Made by a program: the position numbers and the translations under genes. From the NCBI RefSeq assembly GCF_001612805.1, contig NZ_BDBD01000020.1, positions 1 to 64,000 of the forward strand: a DNA stretch of 64,000 nt, in the 5' to 3' direction. Shown one piece after another: positions 1-8,227 of the stretch (the stretch's first letter is position 1; each line of letters starts with the position of its first letter). Source of the stretch: Nocardia coubleae NBRC 108252 (lineage in GTDB: Bacteria; Actinomycetota; Actinomycetes; Mycobacteriales; Mycobacteriaceae). The notes under the pieces were generated by a model. It ran no database searches, was not told the DNA's origin, and saw nothing but the letters and a program-made list of their open reading frames with translations.

Positions 1-20
1 CCCAATACTGTCTGGGCGCA

Positions 21-61
21 AGACAAAAAGGGCCCGGCACCACCGAAGTGGCGCCGGACCC
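21..61 (-). terminator. Rho-independent terminator of purA
   Basis: A GC-rich hairpin lies at 30-61 (arms roughly GGGtCCGGC/GCCGGaCCC plus an inner CCAC/GTGG, loop TTCG-like). On the minus strand it is followed immediately by a T-rich tail (CTTTTTGTCT). It starts 12 nt past the purA stop codon, so it is the natural end of the purA transcript. It has both the stem and the U-tract, which is the strongest terminator form seen in this window. Confidence 0.8.
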
Positions 62-73
62 TTCAAACCGAAC

Positions 74-1363
74 TCAAGCCAGCACGTCGTGCCGAACGAT
101 CGTCTGGTCGCGGCCGGGCCCGACGCCGATGCACGAGATCCGCGCGCCCGAGAGCTCTTCCAGCCGAAGCACATACGCCTGCGCATTGGCCGGCAGATCC
201 TCGAACGTGCGGGCGGCGGAGATGTCCTCCCACCAACCCGGCATCTCCTCGTAGATCGGCTTGGCGTGGTGGAACTCGGTCTGCGTGGTCGGCATCTGCT
301 CGACCCGCTCGCCATCGATCTCGTACGCCACGCAGATCGGCACCGTGTCCAGCCCGGACAGCACGTCCAGTTTGGTGAGGAAGTAGTCGGTGACGCCGTT
401 GACGCGGGTGGCGTACCGGCTGATCACGGCGTCGAACCAACCACAGCGGCGGGCGCGACCGGTGGTGACACCCACCTCGCCGCCGTTCTTGGCGAGGAAC
501 TCGCCGAAGTTGTCGAACAGTTCGGTCGGGAAGGGACCGGAGCCGACGCGGGTGGTGTAGCACTTGAGGATGCCGAGCACCGTGTCGATCTTGTTCGGGC
601 CGATGCCCGAACCCACCGCGGCACCGCCCGCGGTCGGGTTCGAGGAGGTGACGAACGGGTAGGTGCCGTGGTCGACGTCGAGCAGGGTGCCCTGCGAGCC
701 TTCCAGCAGCACGGTTTCGCCCCGCTCGAGCGCCAGGTTCAGCTCGAGGCGGGTGTCGGAGATGCGGTGCTTGAACGACTCGGCCTGCGCGAGCACCTCG
801 TCCACCACCTGCTGCGGGTCGAGAGCGCGGCGGTTGTAGATCTTCACCAGCACCTGGTTCTTGAATTCCAGTGCGGCCTCGACCTTCTGGGTGAGGATCT
901 TCTCGTCGAGCACATCCGCGACGCGCACGCCGACGCGGGCGACCTTGTCCTGGTAGCAGGGGCCGATGCCGCGACCGGTGGTGCCGATCTTGCGGTTGCC
1001 GAGGAAGCGTTCGGTGACCTTATCGATGGCCACGTGGTACGGCATGATCAGGTGCGCGTCGGCCGAGAGCAGCAGGCCGGAGGTGTCGACACCGCGCTCC
1101 TCGAGCCCGGCGAGTTCCTCGAGCAGCACACCGGGATCGACGACGACGCCGTTGCCGATGACGTTCTTCACACCGGGGGTGAGAATGCCGGACGGGATCA
1201 GGTGCAGCGCGAACTTGTCACCGTTGGGGAGCACCACCGTATGTCCGGCGTTGTTGCCGCCCTGATAACGGACTACCCACTGCAACCGCTCACCGAGCAG
1301 ATCGGTAGCTTTGCCCTTACCCTCGTCGCCCCACTGGGCGCCGATGAGGACGATAGCCGGCAT
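74..1363 (-). CDS. purA: Adenylosuccinate synthetase PurA
   Basis: 429 residues, the normal length for the family. PurA joins IMP and aspartate using GTP to form adenylosuccinate, the first committed step from IMP to AMP in the cytosol. The N-terminal P-loop-like motif GDEGKGK is at residues 12-18 with the catalytic Asp13, and the NNAGHT motif supplies His41. The GTTGRGIGP loop follows near residue 130. The ATG at 1363 is chosen because it gives the canonical PurA N-terminus (MPAIVLIGAQWGDEG) and has a GGAG ribosome site 8-9 nt upstream; longer in-frame starts have no family support. The gene is divergent from the DAG-kinase-like gene at 1549, as in Mycobacterium (Rv0357c/Rv0358), and ends at a clear terminator. 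Confidence 0.97.
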   Translation of the reverse strand: MPAIVLIGAQWGDEGKGKATDLLGERLQWVVRYQGGNNAGHTVVLPNGDKFALHLIPSGILTPGVKNVIGNGVVVDPGVLLEELAGLEERGVDTSGLLLSADAHLIMPYHVAIDKVTERFLGNRKIGTTGRGIGPCYQDKVARVGVRVADVLDEKILTQKVEAALEFKNQVLVKIYNRRALDPQQVVDEVLAQAESFKHRISDTRLELNLALERGETVLLEGSQGTLLDVDHGTYPFVTSSNPTAGGAAVGSGIGPNKIDTVLGILKCYTTRVGSGPFPTELFDNFGEFLAKNGGEVGVTTGRARRCGWFDAVISRYATRVNGVTDYFLTKLDVLSGLDTVPICVAYEIDGERVEQMPTTQTEFHHAKPIYEEMPGWWEDISAARTFEDLPANAQAYVLRLEELSGARISCIGVGPGRDQTIVRHDVLA

Positions 1364-1548
1364 TTCGGAGTCTCCTACAGATCGACAGCAGCACGCTTGT
1401 ACTGCAGCTACCTGCCGTACTGAGGCGGTGGCCGGAGACACAGTCTAGCCGACGGCACTCGCGTGCCCTGTCCAGCGCCCCGACCCGCGCCCGGCGGGCG
1501 TGCCATCATCGGTTACGGTTACTTGCCGGCAGGGGGATTGCCGCGCTC

Positions 1549-2253
1549 ATGGGCGACACACCGTCGACCCGACCGAGGAGGGTGTACCGCAGTTTGAGTA
1601 CCCACGTTCTCCGATGTGGTGACCTGCCGGTCCCGATCGCTCTCGCCTCACTCCCCACCACGCAGACCGAGCGGTTACCCGATGTCGGGGTGATCGACGA
1701 GCTGCTGCCGGTGCTGGCCGCCGACAGCCTGCCCCGCTTGATCGTGCTGGGCGACGACGCGGGCCTGGCGTCCGTGCTCACCCATCTGATGCGCACCGAA
1801 CGGCTGCACGTGGAGATCGGCTACGTGCCGGTCGAGACCACTTATGCCTCGCGGGTCTATCAGACCGGCACCGGCAACGCGGCCGCCAAGACCGCACTGG
1901 AAGGCCGGGCCGTCGAGACGCCGCTGATCCGCGACGACACGGGCACGGTGCTGGTGGGCCGGGCGAGTATCACCGGCGTCGAGGGCGCCAAGCTGGAGGG
2001 CGAGGCCTATGTCGACGACACCTTGCTGTTCACCGGCACGGTGACGACCATGCTGATCTCCCCGACGATGGCGATGCCGGGTGTGCGTGCGCGGGTGCGC
2101 AAGGGTCTGCGCAAACGCGGCTGGGTCGGCGGGCGCGCCGCCCAGCTGGGTACGCCGGGTGCGGTCGTGACCCGCGACGGGATCACCGCCGAACGCACCG
2201 TCCCCCGCTCGACCTTCTACCGCTTCGAACAACCCTGGCTATTGGTGCGATGA
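1549..2253 (+). CDS. Rv0358-like conserved protein with DAG-kinase-like features
   Basis: 234 residues, no signal peptide or membrane segment. The middle part has the feel of the diacylglycerol-kinase/NAD-kinase fold: a beta strand ending in VLGDDAG near residue 65 and a QTGTGNAAAK segment near 105 that resembles the PxGTGNDFA loop. The classical GGDGT motif is altered, so catalytic activity is uncertain. Position between purA and an M50 protease matches Rv0358 of M. tuberculosis. The ATG at 1549 has an AGGGGG ribosome site about 12 nt upstream. The stop codon overlaps the next start by 4 bp (ATGA), so the two are co-transcribed and probably translationally coupled. Substrate unknown. Confidence 0.75.
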   Translation: MGDTPSTRPRRVYRSLSTHVLRCGDLPVPIALASLPTTQTERLPDVGVIDELLPVLAADSLPRLIVLGDDAGLASVLTHLMRTERLHVEIGYVPVETTYASRVYQTGTGNAAAKTALEGRAVETPLIRDDTGTVLVGRASITGVEGAKLEGEAYVDDTLLFTGTVTTMLISPTMAMPGVRARVRKGLRKRGWVGGRAAQLGTPGAVVTRDGITAERTVPRSTFYRFEQPWLLVR

Positions 2254-3026
2254 GTTACTCCTTTCCCAGCACTCGGGGCGCGGTGCGCCCGAGTCCGGTC
2301 TTTCTGCTGATCGTGGCTGTCACCGTGCTGGGTGGCGCGCTGGCGTGGGACGCCGACGTGACCTCGGTGCGCGCCAAGGTCGGCGTGTTCGTGCTTGTGG
2401 TGTTCGGCTGGATCGTGAGTTTGTGCCTGCACGAATTCGCGCACGCCTATGTGGCGTGGCGGGCCGGTGATCACGATGTGGAGGCGCGTGGTTATCTCAC
2501 GCTGAATCCGCTGAAATACAGCCATCCGGTGTTGTCGATCGTCTTACCGTTGCTGTTCATCGCGCTCGGCGGGATCGGTCTGCCGGGTGGCGCGGTTTAC
2601 CTGGACACCACCCGATTCCGTTCGGGCATACAGCGTTTGGTGAGCGCGGTCGGCCCGTTCTCGAATCTGCTGTGCGCGATCGTGCTGCTGATCGTGATCC
2701 GTGCGATGGGCTCGTCCACCGAACACGCCGCCTTCTGGTTCGGGCTGAGTTTCCTGGCATTCCTGCAACTCACAGCATTCCTGCTGAACATCCTTCCGGT
2801 GCCGGGCCTCGACGGGTACGGGATCATCGAGCCGTCGCTGAGCTACCAGACGCGGCGCTCGCTCGACCAGTTCAAGCCGTACGGCATGTTGATTCTTTTC
2901 GCCGTCATCTTTTTCACCCCGCTCAGCCGGGTGTTCTTCGAGGCCGTGTACTTACTGTTCGATATTTCCGGCATCCCGCAGTATTGGGCGGGCAACGGTA
3001 GCCGGTTGACGCGCTTCTGGTACTGA
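2250..3026 (+). CDS. Site-2 protease family (M50) membrane metalloprotease, Rv0359-like
   Basis: 258 residues with about five or six hydrophobic segments. The zinc-binding HEFAH motif is at residues 61-65 inside the second membrane helix, and the third ligand motif, NILPVPGLDG, is at 180-189 with Asp188. This is the catalytic arrangement of site-2 proteases, which cut membrane-embedded substrates such as anti-sigma factors or signal peptides. The gene is shorter than the PDZ-containing RseP type and belongs to the compact group. It begins within the stop codon of the preceding gene. The next gene is convergent, only 9 bp away. The natural substrate cannot be read from the sequence. Confidence 0.9.
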   Translation: MSYSFPSTRGAVRPSPVFLLIVAVTVLGGALAWDADVTSVRAKVGVFVLVVFGWIVSLCLHEFAHAYVAWRAGDHDVEARGYLTLNPLKYSHPVLSIVLPLLFIALGGIGLPGGAVYLDTTRFRSGIQRLVSAVGPFSNLLCAIVLLIVIRAMGSSTEHAAFWFGLSFLAFLQLTAFLLNILPVPGLDGYGIIEPSLSYQTRRSLDQFKPYGMLILFAVIFFTPLSRVFFEAVYLLFDISGIPQYWAGNGSRLTRFWY

Positions 3027-3035
3027 CAGCCCGGG

Positions 3036-4202
3036 TCAGTCCTCCGGCGGGACGTACGGATTCGGCACGGTCGGCGGGAGTAGCGCGATCGCGGAAATGC
3101 GTTGCATTCCGCACACCACCATCAGGTCGACCACGATCGAACGGATCTGGGCGAACACCACATGCGCTGAAAGGCCGGCGCCCACAACGAGTTCCGGGCG
3201 CGCGTTCTTGGCGACGCTGCGCAGGCAGCGGGCCGCCTCGGCCTGGTCGGGTTGCTCGCCCGGGTCGGCGAGCATCATCTTGCGCACCACGTCGGTGGCG
3301 CCGCCGAGCTGGCGGAGCAGGTCGATCAGGCGCGGATCGAGCACCTCGTCGTCGCGGACGAGGGTGAGCGAACGGCGCAGCAGCACGCGGGTGTTGCGCA
3401 CGGCGTTGTCGAGCGGGTCGGCGGTGGCCCGGATGCGGGCGAGGCGTTTTCGCGAATTCCAGTACAGCGGGGAGATGCGGCTCACCTCGCGGCCACCCTC
3501 GAGCGCGGAGCGGAGTCCGTCGATCTGGCTCTGGGTGGCGCGCACGGCGGTGAGCGCGTCGTGCACCTTGTCCGCACTCTGCTCGAGCAGGCCGTCGGCG
3601 CACTCGGTCACGGATTTGCTCATCACGTCCAGCACCTGTGCGGCGTGCTCACGCGCGCGACGAACCGGATGCAGCGGGATGGCGGCCACCATCAACACCC
3701 CGACGAGGCCACCGACGAGCGCGTCGATCATGCGGGACGGACCCGCGCCCGGAGCCTGGTTCAACGTGGAGACGAGCACGGCCGAACCCGCCGCCTGAAT
3801 CGTCATGATGGCCCCGGAGTCGAGGAACACCGACACCGCCATCGCACCGCCGACGACCAGCGCCACCTGCCACACACCGGTGCCCACCTGGGCGATGAAC
3901 AGGTCACCGATACCGATGCCGACCGCGACACCGACAACCAGCTCCACCGAGCGGCGGATCCGTGCGCCGAACGAGATGCCGATCGACACCACGGCCGCCG
4001 TCGGGGCGAAGAACGGCTCGATATGGCCGATCACGTCGTGGGCGATGAACCAGGCCAGCGCGGCCCCCAGCGCGCACTGGATGATCGGGATCGCCGACAG
4101 CCGCAACCGCTCGACCGATTGCCGGAACCGGCCGACCGTACTCACCTTCGCGGCCGCTACGACGGGCGTAGCGACCTCGACGAACGGCCTGTGCTCGCTC
4201 AC
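3036..4202 (-). CDS. FUSC / aromatic-acid-exporter-like membrane protein
   Basis: About 388 residues from the GTG at 4202. The N-terminal half has roughly six hydrophobic helices, including the stretch after IPIIQCALGAALAWF and an FFAPTAAVVSIGI segment typical of the FUSC/ArAE family. The C-terminal half (from about residue 165) is soluble and Arg-rich, with helical repeats. Family members are inner-membrane efflux or permease-like proteins; the substrate is unknown. The start is chosen because it lies 11 nt after the stop of the upstream DUF3151 gene, whereas the longer in-frame start at 4295 would overlap that gene by about 80 nt with a low-complexity Pro/Thr extension. The two minus-strand genes probably form an operon. 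Confidence 0.8.
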   Translation of the reverse strand: MSEHRPFVEVATPVVAAAKVSTVGRFRQSVERLRLSAIPIIQCALGAALAWFIAHDVIGHIEPFFAPTAAVVSIGISFGARIRRSVELVVGVAVGIGIGDLFIAQVGTGVWQVALVVGGAMAVSVFLDSGAIMTIQAAGSAVLVSTLNQAPGAGPSRMIDALVGGLVGVLMVAAIPLHPVRRAREHAAQVLDVMSKSVTECADGLLEQSADKVHDALTAVRATQSQIDGLRSALEGGREVSRISPLYWNSRKRLARIRATADPLDNAVRNTRVLLRRSLTLVRDDEVLDPRLIDLLRQLGGATDVVRKMMLADPGEQPDQAEAARCLRSVAKNARPELVVGAGLSAHVVFAQIRSIVVDLMVVCGMQRISAIALLPPTVPNPYVPPED

Positions 4203-4212
4203 CTGCGAACGG

Positions 4213-4647
4213 CTAGTCGAGACCGAGTTCGGTGGCGGCGTTGGGGTCGCAGTCCTCGAGCAGGTCGAGGCAGCGGGCGTATTCCTCGGTCTCACCGATC
4301 ACCTGCGCGGCCCTGGCCAGCGCGCCGACGCTGCGCAGGAAACCCTGGTTGGGTTCGTGCGACCACGGCACCGGGCCGAAACCCTTCCAGCCGTTGCGGC
4401 GCAGCAGGTCGAGGCCGCGGTGGTAGCCGGTGCGGGCGAAGGCGTAGGCGGCGACGGTGTCGTGATCGACCTCGCCGTTGCTGCGCTCGAGCGCCGCCTC
4501 GGCGAGCTGGGCCCACGCGATCGACGCGGCCGGATGATCGGCGGCGACCTTCACCGGGTCGGTGCCCGCCGCGATGGCGTCTTCGGCGTCGATCAGTTCA
4601 GGGAGGAGGACCGGCTGCGGTCCGAGCAGGTCACCGAAGGAGGTCAT
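4213..4647 (-). CDS. DUF3151 family protein (Rv0360c-like)
   Basis: 144 residues, soluble, matching the 145-residue Rv0360c in length and position. Visible features are an N-terminal MTSFGDLLGPQPVLLP, a helix-rich middle with TPR-like spacing (HPAASIAWAQLAEAAL) and a GWKGFGPVPW segment near residue 100. The ATG at 4647 has an AAGGAGG ribosome site just upstream and is preferred over the ATG 39 nt further out. It is divergent from the large Gly/Pro-rich membrane protein gene and upstream of the FUSC gene. No function is established for the family. Confidence 0.9.
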   Translation of the reverse strand: MTSFGDLLGPQPVLLPELIDAEDAIAAGTDPVKVAADHPAASIAWAQLAEAALERSNGEVDHDTVAAYAFARTGYHRGLDLLRRNGWKGFGPVPWSHEPNQGFLRSVGALARAAQVIGETEEYARCLDLLEDCDPNAATELGLD

Positions 4648-4767
4648 GGGTTCATTGTGCACCGCCACGCCCGCCCACCCCGCCACGGGTGATCGACGAA
4701 CTCCCCCGCGCGCCGCACATTAGGCTGGGCGGGAGTTCAACGTTCGAGCCTGAGCGAGGGGTACTAG

Positions 4768-7700
4768 GTGTCCGACCCGACCGACGAGAACAACCCAGCA
4801 GCCGAGGACCGTGGTCCCGGTGCGGCCGGGACACACCATGACGCCGACCCGTCGCCCGACGAGTCGACCCGCCCGGGTTCCGAAGCGCCGAAATCGGTGC
4901 CGCACGCGGTGACCGAGCCGGAGCGCGCGACCGCCGGGACCTCGGAGACTGTTGTCATCCGGCGTAGTGAGCTGCCGGGCGATCAGGGTGCGGGACGTTC
5001 TTACGGGCCCGGGTTCAGACCTGCCGGTGGGACCGGTGCGCCGCAGGGTCCTGGTGCGCCGCAGGGTCCGGCCGGGCCGCGGGTGGGTGGTCCTCAGGGG
5101 CCCGGTTCTCAGCGTCCCGCCGGTCCGGGAAATCGTCCTCCCCAGGGTGGGAATCCGATGCCGCCGGGAGCGGGCAGCGCGGCGGGCCGTGGTCCGAACA
5201 ACCCCGGCGCCGCCGGGCGGCCGGTCGATGCGCCGGGGGCCAACGGTCCCGGTAGCGCTCCAGGGGCGAACGGTCCGGGAAGCGCGTCCGGGGCGGCTGG
5301 GCGTCCCGTGAACGGGCCCGGAGCTGGATCGGTCGGGCGACCAGCGAGTGGGCCCCCGAACGATCGATCGGGCGCACCAGGGTCCGGTGACCCCAGGGCT
5401 GCAGGCGGGCGACCGGGGAACGCGCCAGGGCCGAACGGGCCCAACGCTTCTGGCGCACCACAAGGAGGTCGGCCCGGCCCGCAGCAGGCGCCAGGACGTG
5501 CGGCGCCGGTCGCGCGGGCAACGAATGGCCCTGCTGCACAGCGTCCTCCGGTTGAACAGGACGGTCGAGGTCGCCCCGGAGGCGTTGTCGAGAGTCAGCA
5601 GAGCTCTGCGGGCGGGGCGCCCGCGAATCGGCCTAATCAGGGTGGCCACCCCGGTGGCGACGAGGGTGATACTCGCGGCGGTAGTGGTGGGGGCGGCGCG
5701 GAGCGTGGAGCCGGATCGCAGCAGCGTGGTGACCGGCCGTCGAATGCGCCGGGTGCGGCCGTCGGACGTGGCAGTGGGCAGGGCCCGGCTGCCGGGCAAG
5801 AACGCGAGCCGGGCGGAAAGCAGGGCTCGGCAGCGGCGGCGGGCGGATCGCCGTTGGCAGGGTTGTCGAAGGGACTGCCCGGGGAACCGACTGGCGGCGA
5901 AGACAATTCCCCGGTACAGCCTGATCCCGCAGGCCTCGGAGGGGCCGATGCGCCGACTACCGCGATGCGCATCCCCGGACGCGGACCGTCGACGTCTGCC
6001 GATCGAGGCGAGCAGGCTGCGGCAGATGTGCCGACCGTCGGGATGGAGCCGGGTGATCGTCCCACCGCCGGGCAGCAGGGTGCGCCCACTGACGCGCGTG
6101 GATCCGGTCCCGGCACAAGCGATTCGATCGAATCCTCCGGTGCGTCCACCAACCGTGATGCTTCCGCAGCAAACGCCGGCGTTTCGGCGGGGAGCCGAGG
6201 CGACGCGGAGCCCGTGGATCACTCGGGGGTTGATGAGCAGCGTGGCGAGCAGGGTCCAAATGCGGACGAACGAGCGATAATCGCGAATACTCCAGGCACA
6301 CAAGGTGATTCGCGCAGGGAGCAGGCCGCACGCGAGAGTGAGCGGGCTGGAGCACCTGACGCCCGTGGTATGCGAGAAGAGACGCGCAGCGAGAACGGCG
6401 CGGGCGTCCGAGACGCCGAGTTCCGTGGCGCACTGGATGATTCGCGCGGTGAACAGGGCGGCGCCGACGCGGCAACCGCGCGGTTCGGGACTGCCAGGGC
6501 GGATTCGCGTTCCGAGGGCCAGGGTGGCGTCGGCAGTGCGAACGACCCGCAAGCTGGTGCGAGCGGCGCGAACACCGGACAGGCTGGTGCCGGCAGCGCG
6601 AACAGCGGTCGAGGTGGTGTCGGCGGGGCGAACACCGGGCAAGGTGGTGTCGGCGGAGCGGAAGCCGGCGGGAACGATGCGGGCCAGCCTCGGCCTGTTG
6701 GCTCTGAATCCGCTGTGCGTGAGGGTGATTCGCAGGGCTCGGATGCGACGGAGAAGTTCTCCACGAGTTCCGGGCAGCAGGGCGGAAGTTCCCGGGCGCA
6801 GGACCAGGCGGGCGGGAGCGACGATAGGACTCGCGGCGGCGTGACTGGAGCTGCGGCCGCTGCGGCTGGGGCTGCTGCCGGGGTCGGCGGGTTGTCGAAG
6901 AAGGGCGAGAGTTCTTCCGGCACGGGCGAATCCGGGTCGGAGGATCAGACCGTTGCTATGCGCGTGGTCAATCCCGCGGATGCGCCTACTACCACTTTTC
7001 CGGTGCAGCGGGGGACGGATCGGGTTGTCGGTGGACGGGCTGTAACGCCGCCGCCCAGCACGCCGCGGGGTCCTGCGGGGCCGAGGCAGGCAGGGCAGCA
7101 GGGAGCGCAGGGGCCCGGTGTCGAGGACGCGCGCCCGTCGGGACCGCAGGGTGGCCGCGGGGCCGGGGCCGAAGACAGACGGCCGTCCGCACCCCAAGGA
7201 CCCCAGGGGCCAGGCGCTCCACGCGGACCGCAGGGAGCCGGCGTCGAAGACACACGGCCATCCGCATCACAAGGTCCGCGCGGACCGCAAGGACCGCAAG
7301 GACCGCAAGGACCGGGATCGTCTCGCGGGCCGCAAGGACCGCGGGCCGAAGACGCACGGCCATCGGCACCTCAAGGTCCGGGAGCTCCGCGCGGACTGCA
7401 AAAACCAGGGGCCGAGGAGATCCGCCCGTCTGCACCCCAGGGTCCGCAAGGGCCAGGAGCTCCTCGCGGACCGCAGGGACAGGGGATCGAGGAGACGCGC
7501 CCGTCGGCGCAGCATGGTGCGCAAGGAGCGGGTATCGCTCGTGGCCAAGGGCCGGGGGCACCTTCCCCTGCTGATATCCAGCCGACGCGGCCCGCGCATC
7601 ACCTGGCGGATGGGCAGCGGCAGGTGGCACCTCCGCAGCGGATCGAGCCGGGTCAGCAAGGCGCCGCACCGCAGCAGCAGGCGAACGCCGGCGGGGCGGG

Positions 7701-8130
7701 TCGGTCGAAGCGGTTGGTGTTGGCGGCGGCGGGTGCGGCGGTGCTCGTCGTCGCGTTGATCGTGGGCTTCGTGCTGATGACGACGGGTGACAATTCGCCG
7801 GAGGGGCAGGTGCGGGCGGTGATCGGTGAGTACACCGACGCGCTGCGTGAGGGTGATCTCGAAACCCTGCGGTCCACCACCTGTGGACAGCTGCACGACT
7901 TCTACCAGGGCATCAGTACCGAACAGTTCCAGGGCGTGCATCAGCTCTCGACCGAGCAGGGCTCCATTCCGGTGGTCGACAGCGTGGACGCGGTGCGGAT
8001 CACCGACGACACGGCGCTGGCCGAGGCCACGGTGTACACGGCGGCGGAGTCCAAGCGCACCGCACGCACCTTCGACCTGCAGAAGACCGACGGCGGCTGG
8101 AAGGTGTGCGACCCCACGGCGGCACCCTGA
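4768..8130 (+). CDS. Giant Gly/Pro/Gln-rich single-pass membrane protein with NTF2-like ectodomain (Rv0361-like)
   Basis: 1,120 residues, several times longer than the M. tuberculosis counterpart Rv0361 (about 275). Residues 1 to about 980 are low complexity and presumably disordered and cytoplasmic. They include ANGPGS and GQGGVGGANT repeats and, at about 780-935, six copies of a roughly 27-residue unit with an acidic/RPS core (EDARPS, EDTRPS, EETRPS) embedded in collagen-like Gly-X-Y runs. One transmembrane helix lies at about 983-1005, followed by a 112-residue ectodomain (EYTDALREGDLETLR, DGGWKVC) resembling DUF4878/NTF2-like folds, with Cys1039 and Cys1114 as a possible disulfide. GTG start with GAGGGG 8 nt upstream. 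Location between DUF3151 and fba-region genes fits Rv0361. Several T-[TV]-x-[MI]-R motifs recur (see findings). Confidence 0.8.
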   Translation: MSDPTDENNPAAEDRGPGAAGTHHDADPSPDESTRPGSEAPKSVPHAVTEPERATAGTSETVVIRRSELPGDQGAGRSYGPGFRPAGGTGAPQGPGAPQGPAGPRVGGPQGPGSQRPAGPGNRPPQGGNPMPPGAGSAAGRGPNNPGAAGRPVDAPGANGPGSAPGANGPGSASGAAGRPVNGPGAGSVGRPASGPPNDRSGAPGSGDPRAAGGRPGNAPGPNGPNASGAPQGGRPGPQQAPGRAAPVARATNGPAAQRPPVEQDGRGRPGGVVESQQSSAGGAPANRPNQGGHPGGDEGDTRGGSGGGGAERGAGSQQRGDRPSNAPGAAVGRGSGQGPAAGQEREPGGKQGSAAAAGGSPLAGLSKGLPGEPTGGEDNSPVQPDPAGLGGADAPTTAMRIPGRGPSTSADRGEQAAADVPTVGMEPGDRPTAGQQGAPTDARGSGPGTSDSIESSGASTNRDASAANAGVSAGSRGDAEPVDHSGVDEQRGEQGPNADERAIIANTPGTQGDSRREQAARESERAGAPDARGMREETRSENGAGVRDAEFRGALDDSRGEQGGADAATARFGTARADSRSEGQGGVGSANDPQAGASGANTGQAGAGSANSGRGGVGGANTGQGGVGGAEAGGNDAGQPRPVGSESAVREGDSQGSDATEKFSTSSGQQGGSSRAQDQAGGSDDRTRGGVTGAAAAAAGAAAGVGGLSKKGESSSGTGESGSEDQTVAMRVVNPADAPTTTFPVQRGTDRVVGGRAVTPPPSTPRGPAGPRQAGQQGAQGPGVEDARPSGPQGGRGAGAEDRRPSAPQGPQGPGAPRGPQGAGVEDTRPSASQGPRGPQGPQGPQGPGSSRGPQGPRAEDARPSAPQGPGAPRGLQKPGAEEIRPSAPQGPQGPGAPRGPQGQGIEETRPSAQHGAQGAGIARGQGPGAPSPADIQPTRPAHHLADGQRQVAPPQRIEPGQQGAAPQQQANAGGAGRSKRLVLAAAGAAVLVVALIVGFVLMTTGDNSPEGQVRAVIGEYTDALREGDLETLRSTTCGQLHDFYQGISTEQFQGVHQLSTEQGSIPVVDSVDAVRITDDTALAEATVYTAAESKRTARTFDLQKTDGGWKVCDPTAAP
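7105..7570 (+). repeat. Collagen-like Gly-X-Y region with 27-residue units
   Basis: Within the membrane protein the sequence cycles through GPQ/GAP/GPG triplets, broken by EDxRPS or EExRPS cores. At 7282-7313 the DNA itself is a perfect tandem repeat of a 9-nt unit (ggaccgcaa), encoding Gly-Pro-Gln three times plus a degenerate copy. Such perfect short repeats are prone to slippage in units of three codons, so repeat number probably varies between strains. Confidence 0.75.
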
Positions 8131-8227
8131 ACCGGTGATGACCTGTCGTAGCGCCGGTCAGAGGTGCTATGACGGGTCACACATAACTGGTATCGGGCAC
8201 TGTGCACCCAGTATCATTTTTCGGATC

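Noticed and set aside
4720..7197. 825-codon minus-strand frame opposite the Gly/Pro-rich gene
   Set aside because: Arg/Thr/Pro-rich shadow; the plus-strand frame ends in a genuine transmembrane helix and ectodomain.
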